A stretch of DNA of 64,000 bases. Origin: Thermococcus nautili (GTDB lineage: Archaea > Methanobacteriota_B > Thermococci > Thermococcales > Thermococcaceae). This document shows positions 19,197 to 28,487 of the stretch, piece by piece. Under the pieces are notes generated by a model. The model searched no databases. It saw nothing but the letters and a program-made list of their open reading frames with translations, and was not told the origin of the DNA. The position numbers and the translations under genes were made by a program. The stretch covers positions 992,001-1,056,000 of the forward strand of contig NZ_CP007264.1 in NCBI RefSeq assembly GCF_000585495.1. The letters run 5' to 3'. Positions within the stretch are counted from its first letter, which is position 1; every line of letters starts with the position of its first letter.

Positions 19197-19818
19197 GAAC
19201 TACGAGGAGTACATAAAGAACCTCGACGAGTTCGCCAAGAGCGCGTTAGTTGAGACCTTCAACATAGGCGCCTCCAGGGCGGCCGATGCCCTCAGCGAGA
19301 TGACAGGTTTGACGGTGAACATCACGGTTCCGGAGATAGAGATAACCTCCATCAAGTCCGTCCCAGAGAAGGTCGGTGAGGACGTTAAGGTGGCGGTTTA
19401 CATACAGCTCAGCGGGGGCTTTGAGGGCCACGCGTTCTTTTTCCTTGACTTTGAGGACGCGCTGAGGATATTCGACCTCATGATGGGCCAGGAGCCGGGA
19501 ACAACAACGGAGTTCGACGACATGGTTGCGTCGGCCGTTATGGAGATGGGAAACATCCTAATCTCGGCCTTCGCCAACGCCCTCAGCGAGTTTCTGGGAA
19601 CGGAAATCAACCAGACGCCGCCGGACATCGCGATTGACTTCACCCCGGCGATACTGGACTTTGCACTGGCCGACGTTGCCCAGCACTGCGACTACACGAT
19701 GCTCCTCAAAACCGAGATGAAGATTGAGGGAATCGAGTTCAAGGAGCACTTCACGATTATCCCGCACCCGGCCTCGATGAAGAAGGTTGTTGAGACCCTG
19801 CTGGGGGGATTCGTATGA
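19183..19818 (+). CDS. cheC1: CheY-P phosphatase CheC (first copy)
   Basis: A 211-residue member of the CheC/CheX/FliY phosphatase family. Both active-site motifs are present: S-x3-E-x2-N as SALVETFN in the first half and SAVMEMGN in the second. GTG at 19183 follows GGAGGT by six bases and overlaps the cheA end. CheC dephosphorylates CheY-P and binds CheD. Having two cheC genes side by side is common in archaea. Confidence 0.93.
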   Translation: MVESENYEEYIKNLDEFAKSALVETFNIGASRAADALSEMTGLTVNITVPEIEITSIKSVPEKVGEDVKVAVYIQLSGGFEGHAFFFLDFEDALRIFDLMMGQEPGTTTEFDDMVASAVMEMGNILISAFANALSEFLGTEINQTPPDIAIDFTPAILDFALADVAQHCDYTMLLKTEMKIEGIEFKEHFTIIPHPASMKKVVETLLGGFV

Positions 19819-20588
19819 GCGGGCACAAGAACTGGTTTTCGGAGTGGTATCAGGACATATTTAGGGAAGCCTCCAACATAGCGATGAGCCACGCTCTCAC
19901 GGCGCTCTCGAACATGATAGGCGAGATAGAGATGGAGCCCCCTACTGTAAGCGTTCTTCCAAGGGCAAAGTTCCTCCACGAGCTCGCGAGCAGGGGCATA
20001 AAGAACAGCTTCGTCGTCATGTTCGACATAACCGAGGGGCTCAGCGGTCTGACGATACTCCAGTTCCCCAAGGAGAGCGCCAAAGCTCTCGTCATGACGC
20101 TCCTTGGAATGGACCCCGGCGACGAGGGGATAGACGAGATGGGACGCTCGGCGATAATGGAGATAGGCAACATACTGATTTCGGTTTACACCGACATCCT
20201 CGCCAAGCTCATCGAGGAGCCGGTGTCGCTGAGCCCGCCGAAGCCAGCCGAGAGCCTCTACGACGTTGAGAAGGAGCTGTCGAGGCCCGACCTCAGGGAC
20301 GTCACCGAGGTCATAATGTTCAAGACGCGCTTTTACCAGAAGGACACTGGAATAGAGAGCCTGTTCTATCTAGTGCCGACCAAAGACGCCTTTGACAAGC
20401 TCGTCGGCAAGCTTGAGGCTCAGGTGAAGGACGTCGAGCCCGAGATACCGCCCGAGGAAACGATAGAGCCGGGCGAAGAGGTGAAGGAGAGCAAGGTTGA
20501 GGAAGTCACCGAAAACGCCCCGGAGGAAGCCCAGGAAAGCCCCACTGAAGGTTCCGAGCCTACAATCAACGAGAAAACCGAGGGTTGA
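19815..20588 (+). CDS. cheC2: CheC-family protein (second copy) with acidic tail
   Basis: A 257-residue CheC paralogue. It keeps D-x3-E-x2-N (DIFREASN) at the start and S-x3-E-x2-N (SAIMEIGN) in the second half, so both phosphatase sites look intact. The last 45 residues are a Glu/Pro-rich acidic tail (PEIPPEETIEPGEEVKE) that the first copy lacks. The tail may bind a partner or be unstructured. It overlaps cheC1 by four bases (ATGA). Confidence 0.92.
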   Translation: MSGHKNWFSEWYQDIFREASNIAMSHALTALSNMIGEIEMEPPTVSVLPRAKFLHELASRGIKNSFVVMFDITEGLSGLTILQFPKESAKALVMTLLGMDPGDEGIDEMGRSAIMEIGNILISVYTDILAKLIEEPVSLSPPKPAESLYDVEKELSRPDLRDVTEVIMFKTRFYQKDTGIESLFYLVPTKDAFDKLVGKLEAQVKDVEPEIPPEETIEPGEEVKESKVEEVTENAPEEAQESPTEGSEPTINEKTEG

Positions 20589-20591
20589 ACC

Positions 20592-21083
20592 TTGCCAGCG
20601 GAGATAAAGGTCGGTATCGGCGACTACGCGGTCGGCAAGAAGGAGGGGATAATCAGCACCTACGGGTTAGGTAGCTGTGTCGGTATAACCCTCTACGACC
20701 GCCTAACCAAGGTCGGCGGCCTGCTCCACGCGCTCCTGCCCGAGGCGAGCTACTACGGCAACAAGGGAAACCCTGCGAAGTACGTTGATACCGGCCTGCA
20801 GCTGCTCATCAGGGACATCCAGAAGCTCGGCGGGAATCCAAGGCGAGCTGAGGCAAAGCTCTTCGGAGGGGCGCACATGTTCACCAACGTGACCAGCGAG
20901 AAGCTGATGATAGGCAAGAGGAACGTCGAGGTCGCAAAGAGGGAGCTCAAGAAGTACGGCATACGACTTGTCGCGGAAGACACGGGTGGAAAGGGTGGAA
21001 GGACTATCTACCTCGACCTCTCGACGGGTAAAGTCAGGATGAGGCGTGTTTCCGGCGGAAAGGTCATCGAGAAGATTTATTAA
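20592..21083 (+). CDS. cheD: Chemoreceptor glutamine deamidase CheD
   Basis: A 163-residue deamidase. The catalytic cysteine is in [12 protein letters not shown] and the histidine in [21 protein letters not shown] is also conserved. It deamidates receptor glutamines and forms a complex with CheC. The start is a TTG at 20592, three bases after the cheC2 stop, giving the usual N-terminus [14 protein letters not shown]. Confidence 0.94.
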   Translation: MPAEIKVGIGDYAVGKKEGIISTYGLGSCVGITLYDRLTKVGGLLHALLPEASYYGNKGNPAKYVDTGLQLLIRDIQKLGGNPRRAEAKLFGGAHMFTNVTSEKLMIGKRNVEVAKRELKKYGIRLVAEDTGGKGGRTIYLDLSTGKVRMRRVSGGKVIEKIY

Positions 21084-21108
21084 ATCAGGAGCTCACGGGG
21101 GTGATTCG

Positions 21109-23352
21109 ATGAACTTCAAGACAAAGATGGTGGGCATCGTCGTCGTGGCGTTGCTCCTCGTAACGGTGGTCGCGAGTGCAATGATGCTCTACACCGGCGA
21201 CCACACCAGCAACATCATAGAGGAGAAGCTCGCGCCCGAGATAGACCAGCAGGCGAGGGACATGACCCTCGCCCAGGCAGAGGCGCTCGCCAATCAGTTC
21301 AGCGGGTTCTTCAAGGAGGTCGAAGCCCTGGGAACCGCGACGTCAGAGATGGTAATCCAGGCAATCACGGAACTTAACGAGCAGGGAGTCTCCTTTGGAA
21401 GTCCAGGATATGCTGAGAAGCTCAAGCCGGTCCTCCTCGACCACTTCAAGGCCATAGCCAAGGCCGAACCCCTGCTCAGCGGCGTTTACTTCGGCGACGT
21501 TAACGGCAACATGTACATCTACCCCGAGCAGGAGCTTCCCCAGGGCTACGACCCGAGGAAGAGGCCCTGGTATCAAGAGGCCGTCGCGAAGAACGGCCCC
21601 GTCTGGAGTCAGCCGTATAAGGATGCCTCCAGCGGAAAGTGGGTTATAACCTACGCCGTTCCCGTTTATCTCAACGGTAAGCTCATCGGTGTCGTTGGTC
21701 TGGATGTCTTCATTGATACCCTCGCGCAGGCGGTTAAGAAAGTCAAGGTCGGAGAGACGGGCTACGCATACGTTGTCGGTCCGGATGGAACCATAATCAT
21801 GCATCCCAACGAGAAGTACGAGATGACCCTGAACGTCTTCAAGGAACCCACCCTCAAGCCCGTTGCGGAGATTATCCAGAGCGGAAAAGATGAGGCAACC
21901 ACGATATACACCTTCAACGGAGTTAGAGCGGTAGCCGCTGGTGTTAAAGTGCCCGAAACCGGCTGGTACGTCTTCGCCAAGGTCCCAGTCAACGAGATAA
22001 GCGCAGGAATAATAAAGGCGGTTAACGACACCCGCGAAGCGACAAAGAAGTCAACGGTATTCCTAACCGTGATAATACTAGCCATGTCAGCGATTCTCGC
22101 GGGCATATCATACAAGCTCGTCTCAAACTCGCTCAAGCCGCTTGAAAAGCTCAGCGAAGTTGCCAGAGACCTGGCCGAGGGCAGGCTGAGCGAGGTGAGC
22201 AGGAAGCTCAAGGGCATCCGCTACCTTGAGGACGATGAGATTGGTGCACTCATCAGGGCCTTCGAGTCCGTTGGAAAAGACCTCGTTGGAACGCTGACGG
22301 TAATAGGAGAGAAGCTTGAGCGCTTGGCTGAAGGCGACCTGAGCAACGGCCTAACGGCCGAGGCCAAGGGCGAGCTCAAGGAAATCCTTGAAGACCTCCG
22401 CGACACAACCCACAAGCTCAAGGGACTCATAGGAGAAATCGTCAACGTCACTGACGAACTCGAAAAGAAAGCCAACGTGCTGGCGCAGATAGCGACCGAC
22501 GTTACTGAAGCCATCAACCAGGTTAATGAGGCCGTCCAGCAGGTGAGCATAGAGGCGCAGAGACAGCAGGAGAGCATCAACGAGATTACCGAGGGAATGC
22601 GCTTTGTAGCAGAAACCAGCGCCGAAAGCGTCAGGGCAATGGAAGAGTTCGAAGGCGCGGTGAGTGAAGTCGTCAGCATAGCAAACGAGGGAAGGGAGAA
22701 GAGCGAGGTCTCGGCCCAGCAGATAGAGAGCATACAGGAGACCATGAGCAAGATTGAGCACGCCGTTACGAAGGTCGCGGAGATGAGTAGGAGTATTGAG
22801 GAGATTACGGATGTGATTACGAATATTGCTGAGCAGACTAACTTACTCGCCCTCAACGCGGCTATTGAAGCAGCGAGGGCTGGGGAAGCTGGTAGGGGTT
22901 TTGCCGTCGTTGCTCAGGAGATTAGGAAGCTTGCCGAGGAGAGCAAACAGGCTGCAGACAACATCAAGAACATCATCGACCAGATAACCACAGAAATCAA
23001 AGACGCAGTGGAGAGCACCGAGAAGGGCGTCCAGGTCGTCGGCGAGAGCGCCGAGACCCTCAGGGAGACGATAACCTACCTCGGCAACATTGCTGACCTT
23101 CTCCAGGAGGCTAGTGGTCGGATGGGTGAGGTTAAGGAGCAGATTATTCGTACGCAGGAGGAGGTTGATAAGGCGTTGCGTGCTTTGGAGAATTTGGCTG
23201 CCAGTGCTGAGGAAACTACTGCCAGTGCTGAGGAGGTTAGTTCTGCCGTTGAAGAGCAGACTGCAGCAACAGAAGAACTCGAAAGAGCAGCAAACGACCT
23301 CAAAAACATCGTGGCCCAGTTGCGCGATATTATCAGCAGGTTCAAGCTCTGA
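21109..23352 (+). CDS. Methyl-accepting chemotaxis protein with dCache sensor
   Basis: A 747-residue transmembrane chemoreceptor, last gene of the operon. TM1 is at residues 8-27. The extracellular dCache-type domain (about 30-300) contains [24 protein letters not shown] and [14 protein letters not shown]2 is near residues 315-340, followed by a HAMP segment ([16 protein letters not shown]). The signalling hairpin has the tip [20 protein letters not shown]. The ATG at 21109 has GGGGGTGAT upstream. Two stretches, about 22,780-22,940 and 23,100-23,260, use codons ending in T or A, unlike the rest of the gene. Confidence 0.93.
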   Translation: MNFKTKMVGIVVVALLLVTVVASAMMLYTGDHTSNIIEEKLAPEIDQQARDMTLAQAEALANQFSGFFKEVEALGTATSEMVIQAITELNEQGVSFGSPGYAEKLKPVLLDHFKAIAKAEPLLSGVYFGDVNGNMYIYPEQELPQGYDPRKRPWYQEAVAKNGPVWSQPYKDASSGKWVITYAVPVYLNGKLIGVVGLDVFIDTLAQAVKKVKVGETGYAYVVGPDGTIIMHPNEKYEMTLNVFKEPTLKPVAEIIQSGKDEATTIYTFNGVRAVAAGVKVPETGWYVFAKVPVNEISAGIIKAVNDTREATKKSTVFLTVIILAMSAILAGISYKLVSNSLKPLEKLSEVARDLAEGRLSEVSRKLKGIRYLEDDEIGALIRAFESVGKDLVGTLTVIGEKLERLAEGDLSNGLTAEAKGELKEILEDLRDTTHKLKGLIGEIVNVTDELEKKANVLAQIATDVTEAINQVNEAVQQVSIEAQRQQESINEITEGMRFVAETSAESVRAMEEFEGAVSEVVSIANEGREKSEVSAQQIESIQETMSKIEHAVTKVAEMSRSIEEITDVITNIAEQTNLLALNAAIEAARAGEAGRGFAVVAQEIRKLAEESKQAADNIKNIIDQITTEIKDAVESTEKGVQVVGESAETLRETITYLGNIADLLQEASGRMGEVKEQIIRTQEEVDKALRALENLAASAEETTASAEEVSSAVEEQTAATEELERAANDLKNIVAQLRDIISRFKL

Positions 23353-23383
23353 TATGGTTTCTCTCGTATTTTCCTTTTCTTCT

Positions 23384-23406
23384 GACCTCTTCCGAAAGGT
23401 CTTTTT
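23384..23406 (+). terminator. Hairpin plus T-run after the chemotaxis operon
   Basis: GACCT (23384-23388) and AGGTC (23397-23401) pair around an eight-base loop and are followed by TTTTT. A run of pyrimidines (TTTTCCTTTTCTTCT) also precedes it. In archaea the T-run matters more than the stem. Confidence 0.45.
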
Positions 23407-23429
23407 GGAGAAGATGCGTACCATAATCC

Positions 23430-23768
23430 ATGAAGCCCTATCGAGGACTGGCGATAATATTCGGTTTCTACGCGCTCGGCGAGATGGTAAGCTCTGCCCT
23501 TCACCTCCCGGTCCCGGGTAGCGTTCTCGGGATGCTGTTCCTGCTCTCGGCGCTTCTGAGCGGTGCTGTGAAGCTTGAGTGGGTCGAAAACGAAGCCGAG
23601 CTCTTCGTGAAGAACATGAGCGTCCTCTTCATCCCGCCGGGAGTCGGGATAGTCACTTACCTCGGCCTGATAAAGGCCCAGCTCGTTCCGATATCGGTCG
23701 CGCTGGTTCTCAGCTTCGTCGTCACCCTCTTCGTGACTGCAAAAACCGTGGAGGTCGTTCGGAGATGA
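23430..23768 (+). CDS. CidA/LrgA family membrane protein
   Basis: A 112-residue protein with about four transmembrane helices (LAIIFGFYALGEMVSSAL, LGMLFLLSALLSGAV, NMSVLFIPPGVGIVTYLGLI, ISVALVLSFVVTLFVTA). The segment LHLPVPGSVLGMLFL is the family signature. In bacteria CidA/LrgA proteins act with CidB/LrgB as holin-like or metabolite (for example pyruvate or glycolate) transporters; the archaeal role is unknown. It overlaps the next gene by four bases (ATGA). Confidence 0.9.
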   Translation: MKPYRGLAIIFGFYALGEMVSSALHLPVPGSVLGMLFLLSALLSGAVKLEWVENEAELFVKNMSVLFIPPGVGIVTYLGLIKAQLVPISVALVLSFVVTLFVTAKTVEVVRR

Positions 23769-24436
23769 ACCCCTACGGGATAGCCCTAACGCTCGTGGTG
23801 TTCTACGTCTTCTCGGAGCTCCACGCGAGAAGAAAGGCGTTCTACACGAACCCAGTCCTGCTCTCGATACTTACAATCGCCGTGGTTCTCAAGCTTGGAA
23901 ACGTTTCCTACGACTCGTATATGGAGAGCGCGGTTTTCCTCAAGTTCCTGCTCGGACCGGCAGTCGTGAGCCTGGCAATCCCGGTCTACAAGAACAGGGC
24001 GCTTATAGCCAGGTACGCAAAGGAAATCTCGCTGGGAATTCTAATCGGTGGAACCACCGCGGTGCTGAGCGCCTACTGGACGGCACAGTTACTCGGCGCG
24101 AGCGAAACCGTTCTTCGAAGCATAGCCCCCAAGAGTGTAACGACTGCCATAGCCATAGGCGTGAGCGCGAAGATAGGCGGAATCCCATCGCTGACGGCGG
24201 TTCTGGTGATAACGACCGGACTGCTCGGCAACGCCTTCGCGCCGGAGTTGCTGAACGTCTTTGGGGTGGGGGACAGAATAGCGAGGGGTTTGGCAACGGG
24301 GGTTTCCTCACACGGCCTTGGGACGGCGAGGATAATAACCGAGGACGAATTGGCCGGAGCCGTGAGCGGGTTAGCCATGGCCCTGAACGGGGTCTTTACC
24401 GCCATCCTTCTTCCGTATCTCATCGAAGTCATCTAA
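23765..24436 (+). CDS. CidB/LrgB family membrane protein
   Basis: A 223-residue membrane protein with several hydrophobic helices. The LrgB signature is present in LLGPAVVSLAIPVYKN and PKSVTTAIAIGVSAKIGG, as is GVSSHGLGTARI near the C-terminus. It is the partner of the LrgA-type protein in front of it. The start is the ATG within the 4-base overlap; longer frames upstream are shadows. Its 3' end overlaps the convergent Tfx-type gene by about 66 bases. Confidence 0.92.
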   Translation: MNPYGIALTLVVFYVFSELHARRKAFYTNPVLLSILTIAVVLKLGNVSYDSYMESAVFLKFLLGPAVVSLAIPVYKNRALIARYAKEISLGILIGGTTAVLSAYWTAQLLGASETVLRSIAPKSVTTAIAIGVSAKIGGIPSLTAVLVITTGLLGNAFAPELLNVFGVGDRIARGLATGVSSHGLGTARIITEDELAGAVSGLAMALNGVFTAILLPYLIEVI

Positions 24437-24838
24437 GATGCACTCGCTGACGCGAAGCCTGTCGTTGGCGTCGAGGAAGAGAGTGAAGTCCCTCTTCGCC
24501 AGCCTGTCGTCAACTGGTGCGTGCTCGACGAGGAAGGCTATTATTTCGGCCGTGCTGTAGGGCACCTTGACGCCGAGCTCGTCGGCCTTGCTGAAGAGCT
24601 TGTCGGGAACGTCAAATATGTCCTCGCCGCGTTTGACTTCGACGCTCACCTTCGAGTTAATCTGCTCCCAGATTAGGAGGGTGTTTCGGGCCTTCTCAAT
24701 TTTCTCCAGGGCCCTTCTCTCCAGTATGCTAACGTTGGCCCTGCTCGTGCCGAGAAGCTCGGCAATCTCGCTCTGCTTGAGGCCCCTCGCGCGGAGGCGG
24801 AGAATCTTAATCTGCTGTTCGGTTAGAAAGCTCTTCAT
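24371..24838 (-). CDS. Tfx-family DNA-binding regulator
   Basis: A 155-residue regulator with an N-terminal LuxR/sigma-like HTH (TEQQIKILRLRARGLKQSEIAELLGTS, then RANVSILERRALEKI). The C-terminal domain includes YSTAEIIAFLVEHAPVDDRLAKRDF. Both fit the Tfx family, named for an activator-like protein binding downstream of the molybdenum fmdECB promoter in Methanothermobacter. ATG 24838 is preferred because GGTG sits six bases ahead; a TTG at 24850 is possible. TATA-like CTTTTAACC lies upstream. Confidence 0.88.
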   Translation of the reverse strand: MKSFLTEQQIKILRLRARGLKQSEIAELLGTSRANVSILERRALEKIEKARNTLLIWEQINSKVSVEVKRGEDIFDVPDKLFSKADELGVKVPYSTAEIIAFLVEHAPVDDRLAKRDFTLFLDANDRLRVSECILDDFDEIRKKDGGKDPVQGHG

Positions 24839-25087
24839 TGTAAACACCAAAGCTTAACAGAACGTAGAAGGTTAAAAGTTTTTAGGTCTGGGCAGCGGTG
24901 GGGCATTCTCAATGGTACCTCTAACTCCGATGAAACTTTTGTACAGCCTTGGGAAGGTTTGGCAAAAGGAGCGCCCTTCTATCCAAGGAGCCGAAAAACA
25001 GTCGTGCACTCTCTTGAAAATATCGCCTCTTGAGAGTGCAAACCTCTTAGAATTGCATTCTTAGAGGGAGAATCACGAACCTTGGTC

Positions 25088-25109
25088 AAACTTCGCGCAG
25101 GCGAAGTTT
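25088..25109. other. Perfect 9-bp inverted repeat beside attL
   Basis: AAACTTCGC-GCAG-GCGAAGTTT lies five bases outside the left copy of the att core, on the host side. Before integration it stood directly downstream of the tRNA-His gene, so it may have helped end that transcript. It could also be a host-side mark next to the att site. Confidence 0.45.
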
Positions 25110-25113
25110 GTAG

Positions 25114-25160
25114 TTCTGGGGCCGGGGCCGGGATTTGAACCCGGGCTAGGGGATCCACAG
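25114..25160 (+). repeat. attL: 47-bp core copy (3' half of tRNA-His)
   Basis: These 47 bases are identical to 50394-50440. They cover the tRNA-His gene (minus strand) from the anticodon loop through the T arm, acceptor 3' strand and CCA, plus three further bases. Here the tRNA lacks its 5' half, and the sequence continues to the right into int(C). Confidence 0.93.
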
Positions 25161-26153
25161 CCTGAAAGAGCTTTATTCGCCAAAAGAAGGCAGGAAATAG
25201 CAGAGAAATTCGAAGGGCAAAACGTTGCCATGCCGACATTTGTACATAAACGAGCGGACGACAACCAATACATAATAACAAAAAGACACCTCGACATTCT
25301 TTTGCTTGAACTAAAGGCCAATAACGTCGCTGAACATCACCTAAAGTTCGTAAACCGCGTGGTTCACAAATTCCTTGACAAAACAACCCAACACGGCGAT
25401 TACTGGTCATTCACGGTCGAAGACCTGATTTCACACCTCCAGGAGCTTCAGAAGCAGTATTCGCCTTCAATGTACCGCAAGCACATTACATATCTCAAAA
25501 AGCTCTTCAGAATCGCCAACCTTCCGCTTGAGCACCACCTCAAGAGTCCGAGATACGTTGGAGTGGATATGACGGTCATCACCGTTCAGGACGTTCAAGC
25601 TCTCCTAAAGATAATACGCAGGGTGCAGTTTGCAAAAAGGGAGGAAGTCTCAAAAAGGATTGCCAACAAAATGACCCTGGGTCTCCTCATAATGGCAACA
25701 AGTGGTTTGAGAGTGTATGAGCTCACCAAGTTGCCACTCTCGTACATCGACCTGGACAAGAGACTCATTAGAGTTCCTCCAAGCGTCGCCAAGACAGGCC
25801 AGCCGAGAGTGACGTTCATAACGAAAGAAGTTCAGGGCCTTCTCAAGAAATATATCGAGAGATACAACCCAGAACCCGATAAGCCCGTCATCTCTTACTT
25901 CAGCCTCGAAAAGCCATTCATTCGGAGAGCGGAGTTAATCAACCAGCCAATTCGGCCTAAGCACATGAGGAAGTTCTTCTCTCAGGAGTGGGACAGGCGG
26001 AACGGCAATGCAACCGTTAAGAAGCTCCTTATGGGCCACTCAATCAGGGGCGATATAAACGTACTCCATTACTCCCATCACACGCCGGAGAGTCTTCAGA
26101 GCGTTTACGATGAGGTCTTCAAAAAATTGAAATTCGGGGCAAAGCTCGTGTGA
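25161..26153 (+). CDS. int(C): C-terminal part of split SSV-type integrase
   Basis: This 330-codon frame has no start of its own and opens through the att core. It carries the tyrosine recombinase catalytic domain: the first Arg in TSGLRVYELTKL, then HMRKFFSQEW, GHSIRGDINVLHY and the nucleophile Tyr in HYSHH. Joined with int(N) at the right end it gives one 407-residue protein in frame through the codon CAG that closes the core (25158-25160 equals 50438-50440). Integration therefore inactivates the gene, and excision would restore it. An internal ATG at 25230 could yield a catalytic fragment. Confidence 0.92.
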   Translation, partial: PERALFAKRRQEIAEKFEGQNVAMPTFVHKRADDNQYIITKRHLDILLLELKANNVAEHHLKFVNRVVHKFLDKTTQHGDYWSFTVEDLISHLQELQKQYSPSMYRKHITYLKKLFRIANLPLEHHLKSPRYVGVDMTVITVQDVQALLKIIRRVQFAKREEVSKRIANKMTLGLLIMATSGLRVYELTKLPLSYIDLDKRLIRVPPSVAKTGQPRVTFITKEVQGLLKKYIERYNPEPDKPVISYFSLEKPFIRRAELINQPIRPKHMRKFFSQEWDRRNGNATVKKLLMGHSIRGDINVLHYSHHTPESLQSVYDEVFKKLKFGAKLV

Positions 26154-26578
26154 GTGCCTTAGATGGGTTTCTCAATTTCTTCCAATCTTGTTTCGAGAAC
26201 CGCCTGCCGTAGGGGGCGCTCTGGAATCTGGTAAACGCCTCGTTTTGACAAAGTCGTGATAAATGATTCTGAGCGGTGTTTGTTGAAAGATTAGTAGTGG
26301 TAACGTTGGTTTTGTGACCCTCTTTGGGACTCAAAATCGCAACGAAGTCACTGTCATCAACGGCTTTCTAAGTTCCTAAACGCCTTCCTGTGGACTTTTC
26401 CATGGAGGTTTTCCCAAACCCAATATCAATTGGATGCTGAACAAAGTGAACACCCCATCACTAGTGACGGGCCGTCACTTTTACAAGGTTTCCATACAAA
26501 GCCGTTGAGTTCAGAAAAAGGCATTACAAGGCGAGCACCAATCACAGAACTTAGAAAAAGAAAAGCCACAAGAAAATC
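26154..26578. other. 425-bp gap without a convincing gene
   Basis: Short frames occur on both strands but none has a ribosome site or protein-like composition. The interval holds one strong hairpin, AGTGACGG-G-CCGTCACT (about 26463-26479), followed on the plus strand by TTTT. It could end transcripts from either recombinase gene. Confidence 0.5.
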
Positions 26579-27745
26579 TCACCTTCTTCTCCTGCGCTTT
26601 CTCCTGCCTGTCTTCCTGGGGAGATACCGTGAAACCATCGCCCGCTGTTTCTTCGTCAGGAAACGAACGTTGCCGAAGACCCTGTTGTATTCCTCAAAGA
26701 GCTTCTTGTGGTGCAATCCTCTTGCATAATGGAGCTCGTGAACCGTGCTCGGCGAGTGCCCAACGAGTTTCTTGAGTATAAGCTCGTTTCCGCCCTTCTC
26801 ATACCAGAACTGAATGAAGAACTTCCTGAACATGCCTGCCGTGAGCGTCCCCGGGCTGTAAATGAGCTTCACCCTCAGGCTCTTGTGCTTTTTGATTAGT
26901 GCATCAAAGAACGTCGGGTTCTCGGATTTCCTGGTCGGCACGGCGAAGAGATATCCGTCGTTGGCTTCGATTGCATATCTGAATTTAGTCGTGTACATTT
27001 TAAGGCAGGCCCTTGCCTCTGGATGCAACGGAAGAATCTCGAATCCCTCCACTTCCTTTAGCTGCCTGCCGACTTTCGTCGCTGAGTGGGGAAGCTTAAT
27101 CATATTGTGCTCGAAGTCGAACCAGCTGATGTGGGCCCTCGCGATTTCTTCTTTCCTTCGGCCCGTCGTTGCAAGCAACAGCAGGAACGCAAGCGTCTTG
27201 CAGTACTGCTCTTCTTTTATCTCGTAATCCTCAAAGAGGTCTTCAAGGGCCCGAAAGAGGTTGTCAATATCCTCTTTGGTGACCGTTTTGGTGTTCATTG
27301 CCACGTGCATCTTCCACTTTCTCCTGAGCTCTGTTTCCACGGCTTTGAGCCGGTTTATTATCTCTGGGTCGTTGACGCCAACTGCCGTCAGGAACCTTCT
27401 CACGGTTGCGATTCTGTCTTTCTTTACCTTGTATCCGAGACTCTGACCGTCTTTGCCCTTGAGGGACTCCAGGTACTCCAAATATTCCTCGATGGTCACA
27501 GCACTTACCACGTAAATCTGCTCCGATGACTGGCCGAGCACGGGCAGGACAGAGAGAAACTCTTTGAGGAACTGGATTTGCTTCTTCTTATGCTTCTCAC
27601 TGATGTCCTTGAGCTCCAGCTCGTTAAGGTATCTCTCGATTTCACTGGCGGGTATTCCGTATCTTTCCCCGCTTGCCCTCCTAACGATCTGGATTCCAGC
27701 TGGAAGCTGGGCCTCGTATGCATCTTTCACCATCGCCTCTCCCAT
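26579..27745 (-). CDS. Tyrosine recombinase, second of the element
   Basis: A 388-residue recombinase. An N-terminal helical core-binding domain (about residues 25-130) is followed by the catalytic domain with Arg in LATTGRRKEEIA, MFRKFFIQFWYEKGG, VGHSPSTVHELHYA and the Tyr of HYARG. The last residues are very basic (RKTGRRKRRRRR). It resembles int(C) around RKFF and GHS but is not the same gene. GGAGGTG lies only one base before ATG 27745, so a start at ATG 27733 is possible. Its role may be DNA-multimer resolution or inversion rather than integration. Confidence 0.85.
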   Translation of the reverse strand: MGEAMVKDAYEAQLPAGIQIVRRASGERYGIPASEIERYLNELELKDISEKHKKKQIQFLKEFLSVLPVLGQSSEQIYVVSAVTIEEYLEYLESLKGKDGQSLGYKVKKDRIATVRRFLTAVGVNDPEIINRLKAVETELRRKWKMHVAMNTKTVTKEDIDNLFRALEDLFEDYEIKEEQYCKTLAFLLLLATTGRRKEEIARAHISWFDFEHNMIKLPHSATKVGRQLKEVEGFEILPLHPEARACLKMYTTKFRYAIEANDGYLFAVPTRKSENPTFFDALIKKHKSLRVKLIYSPGTLTAGMFRKFFIQFWYEKGGNELILKKLVGHSPSTVHELHYARGLHHKKLFEEYNRVFGNVRFLTKKQRAMVSRYLPRKTGRRKRRRRR

Positions 27746-27909
27746 ACACCTCCACCCAAAATTGGGAGTTGGAAGTGGGCAATTAAATATAACTCCCCTA
27801 ATTGAATGAAAGAAAAGTCATGTAAACTTGGGCGACAGGAATGTTGAGGGATAAACAGACGAAGGAGAAGGGTATATAAGCTTCAGGGGGCTTGCTCCTC
27901 ACTCAAAAA

Positions 27910-28326
27910 TTAAAAATTGGAAAGGAGCTTAACTTCCAGGCCCTTCGTGGCGTGGTTGAGTATCTTTGAAAAGACCTTTTCGCGGTTGCCATCGCTTAAA
28001 TGCAGTGTCATCAGGATGATGTTTTTGGCTTCGGGGGCTTTTATCAGGACATTTCGTCGTCTGTTGTGTCCATCTCTGACGCCCTGAATCTTCCATATTC
28101 TTGCCTCAATGCGGGTATCAACCCTGAATGCTTCGGCATATATAATTAAGGTATCAAACTCTCTGTCCTGGATGGCGCTGGCGAGGGCAGTTACCGATTC
28201 TGGTGGCAGGCGCAGGGTGGTTACTCCTGCGAAGTATTCTGCAATGTCTGTGGCTTCAAGTATTGCATTTGGTTTTGGCTCAAGTTCAAGATTTATTGAG
28301 CCAATTTTTCTAATTTGCCCGGTCAT
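27910..28326 (-). CDS. Element protein of unknown function
   Basis: A 138-residue soluble, mixed alpha/beta protein (start MTGQIRKIGSINLELEPKP). It has no recognised motif. GAGGTG precedes ATG 28326 by six bases, and the TATA-like AGTTTTAAC lies near 28360 on the minus strand. It faces the small recombinase gene across a shared 160-bp control region, so it might regulate that gene; this is a guess from position only. Confidence 0.6.
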   Translation of the reverse strand: MTGQIRKIGSINLELEPKPNAILEATDIAEYFAGVTTLRLPPESVTALASAIQDREFDTLIIYAEAFRVDTRIEARIWKIQGVRDGHNRRRNVLIKAPEAKNIILMTLHLSDGNREKVFSKILNHATKGLEVKLLSNF

Positions 28327-28487
28327 GGCTAACACCTCGGCCCCGAGCGGGGGATGGTGAGTTAAAACTAACGGATCACCCGGGTGTTTAACTTACGGCC
28401 ATAAGCCAGCAAAATAAACACTAACAAGTAAAACTTAAAAGCATAATTTGCATTTAAATCAAACAAAAATCCAATCAGGTGGTTCAC

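Noticed and set aside
25001-25070. Possible CRISPR or small-RNA signal from repeated CTCTTGA and CTTAGA words
   Set aside because: A 9-bp inverted repeat (TGCACTCTC/GAGAGTGCA) is there, but no regular repeat-spacer pattern and no box C/D pair. No CRISPR array was seen anywhere in the window.
25114-25160. A second complete tRNA-His at the left end
   Set aside because: Only the 3' half is present; bases to the right belong to int(C) and cannot form the 5' half.
26430-26729. 99-codon plus-strand frame in the gap after int(C)
   Set aside because: Half of it is antisense to the recombinase gene, and it lacks a ribosome site.
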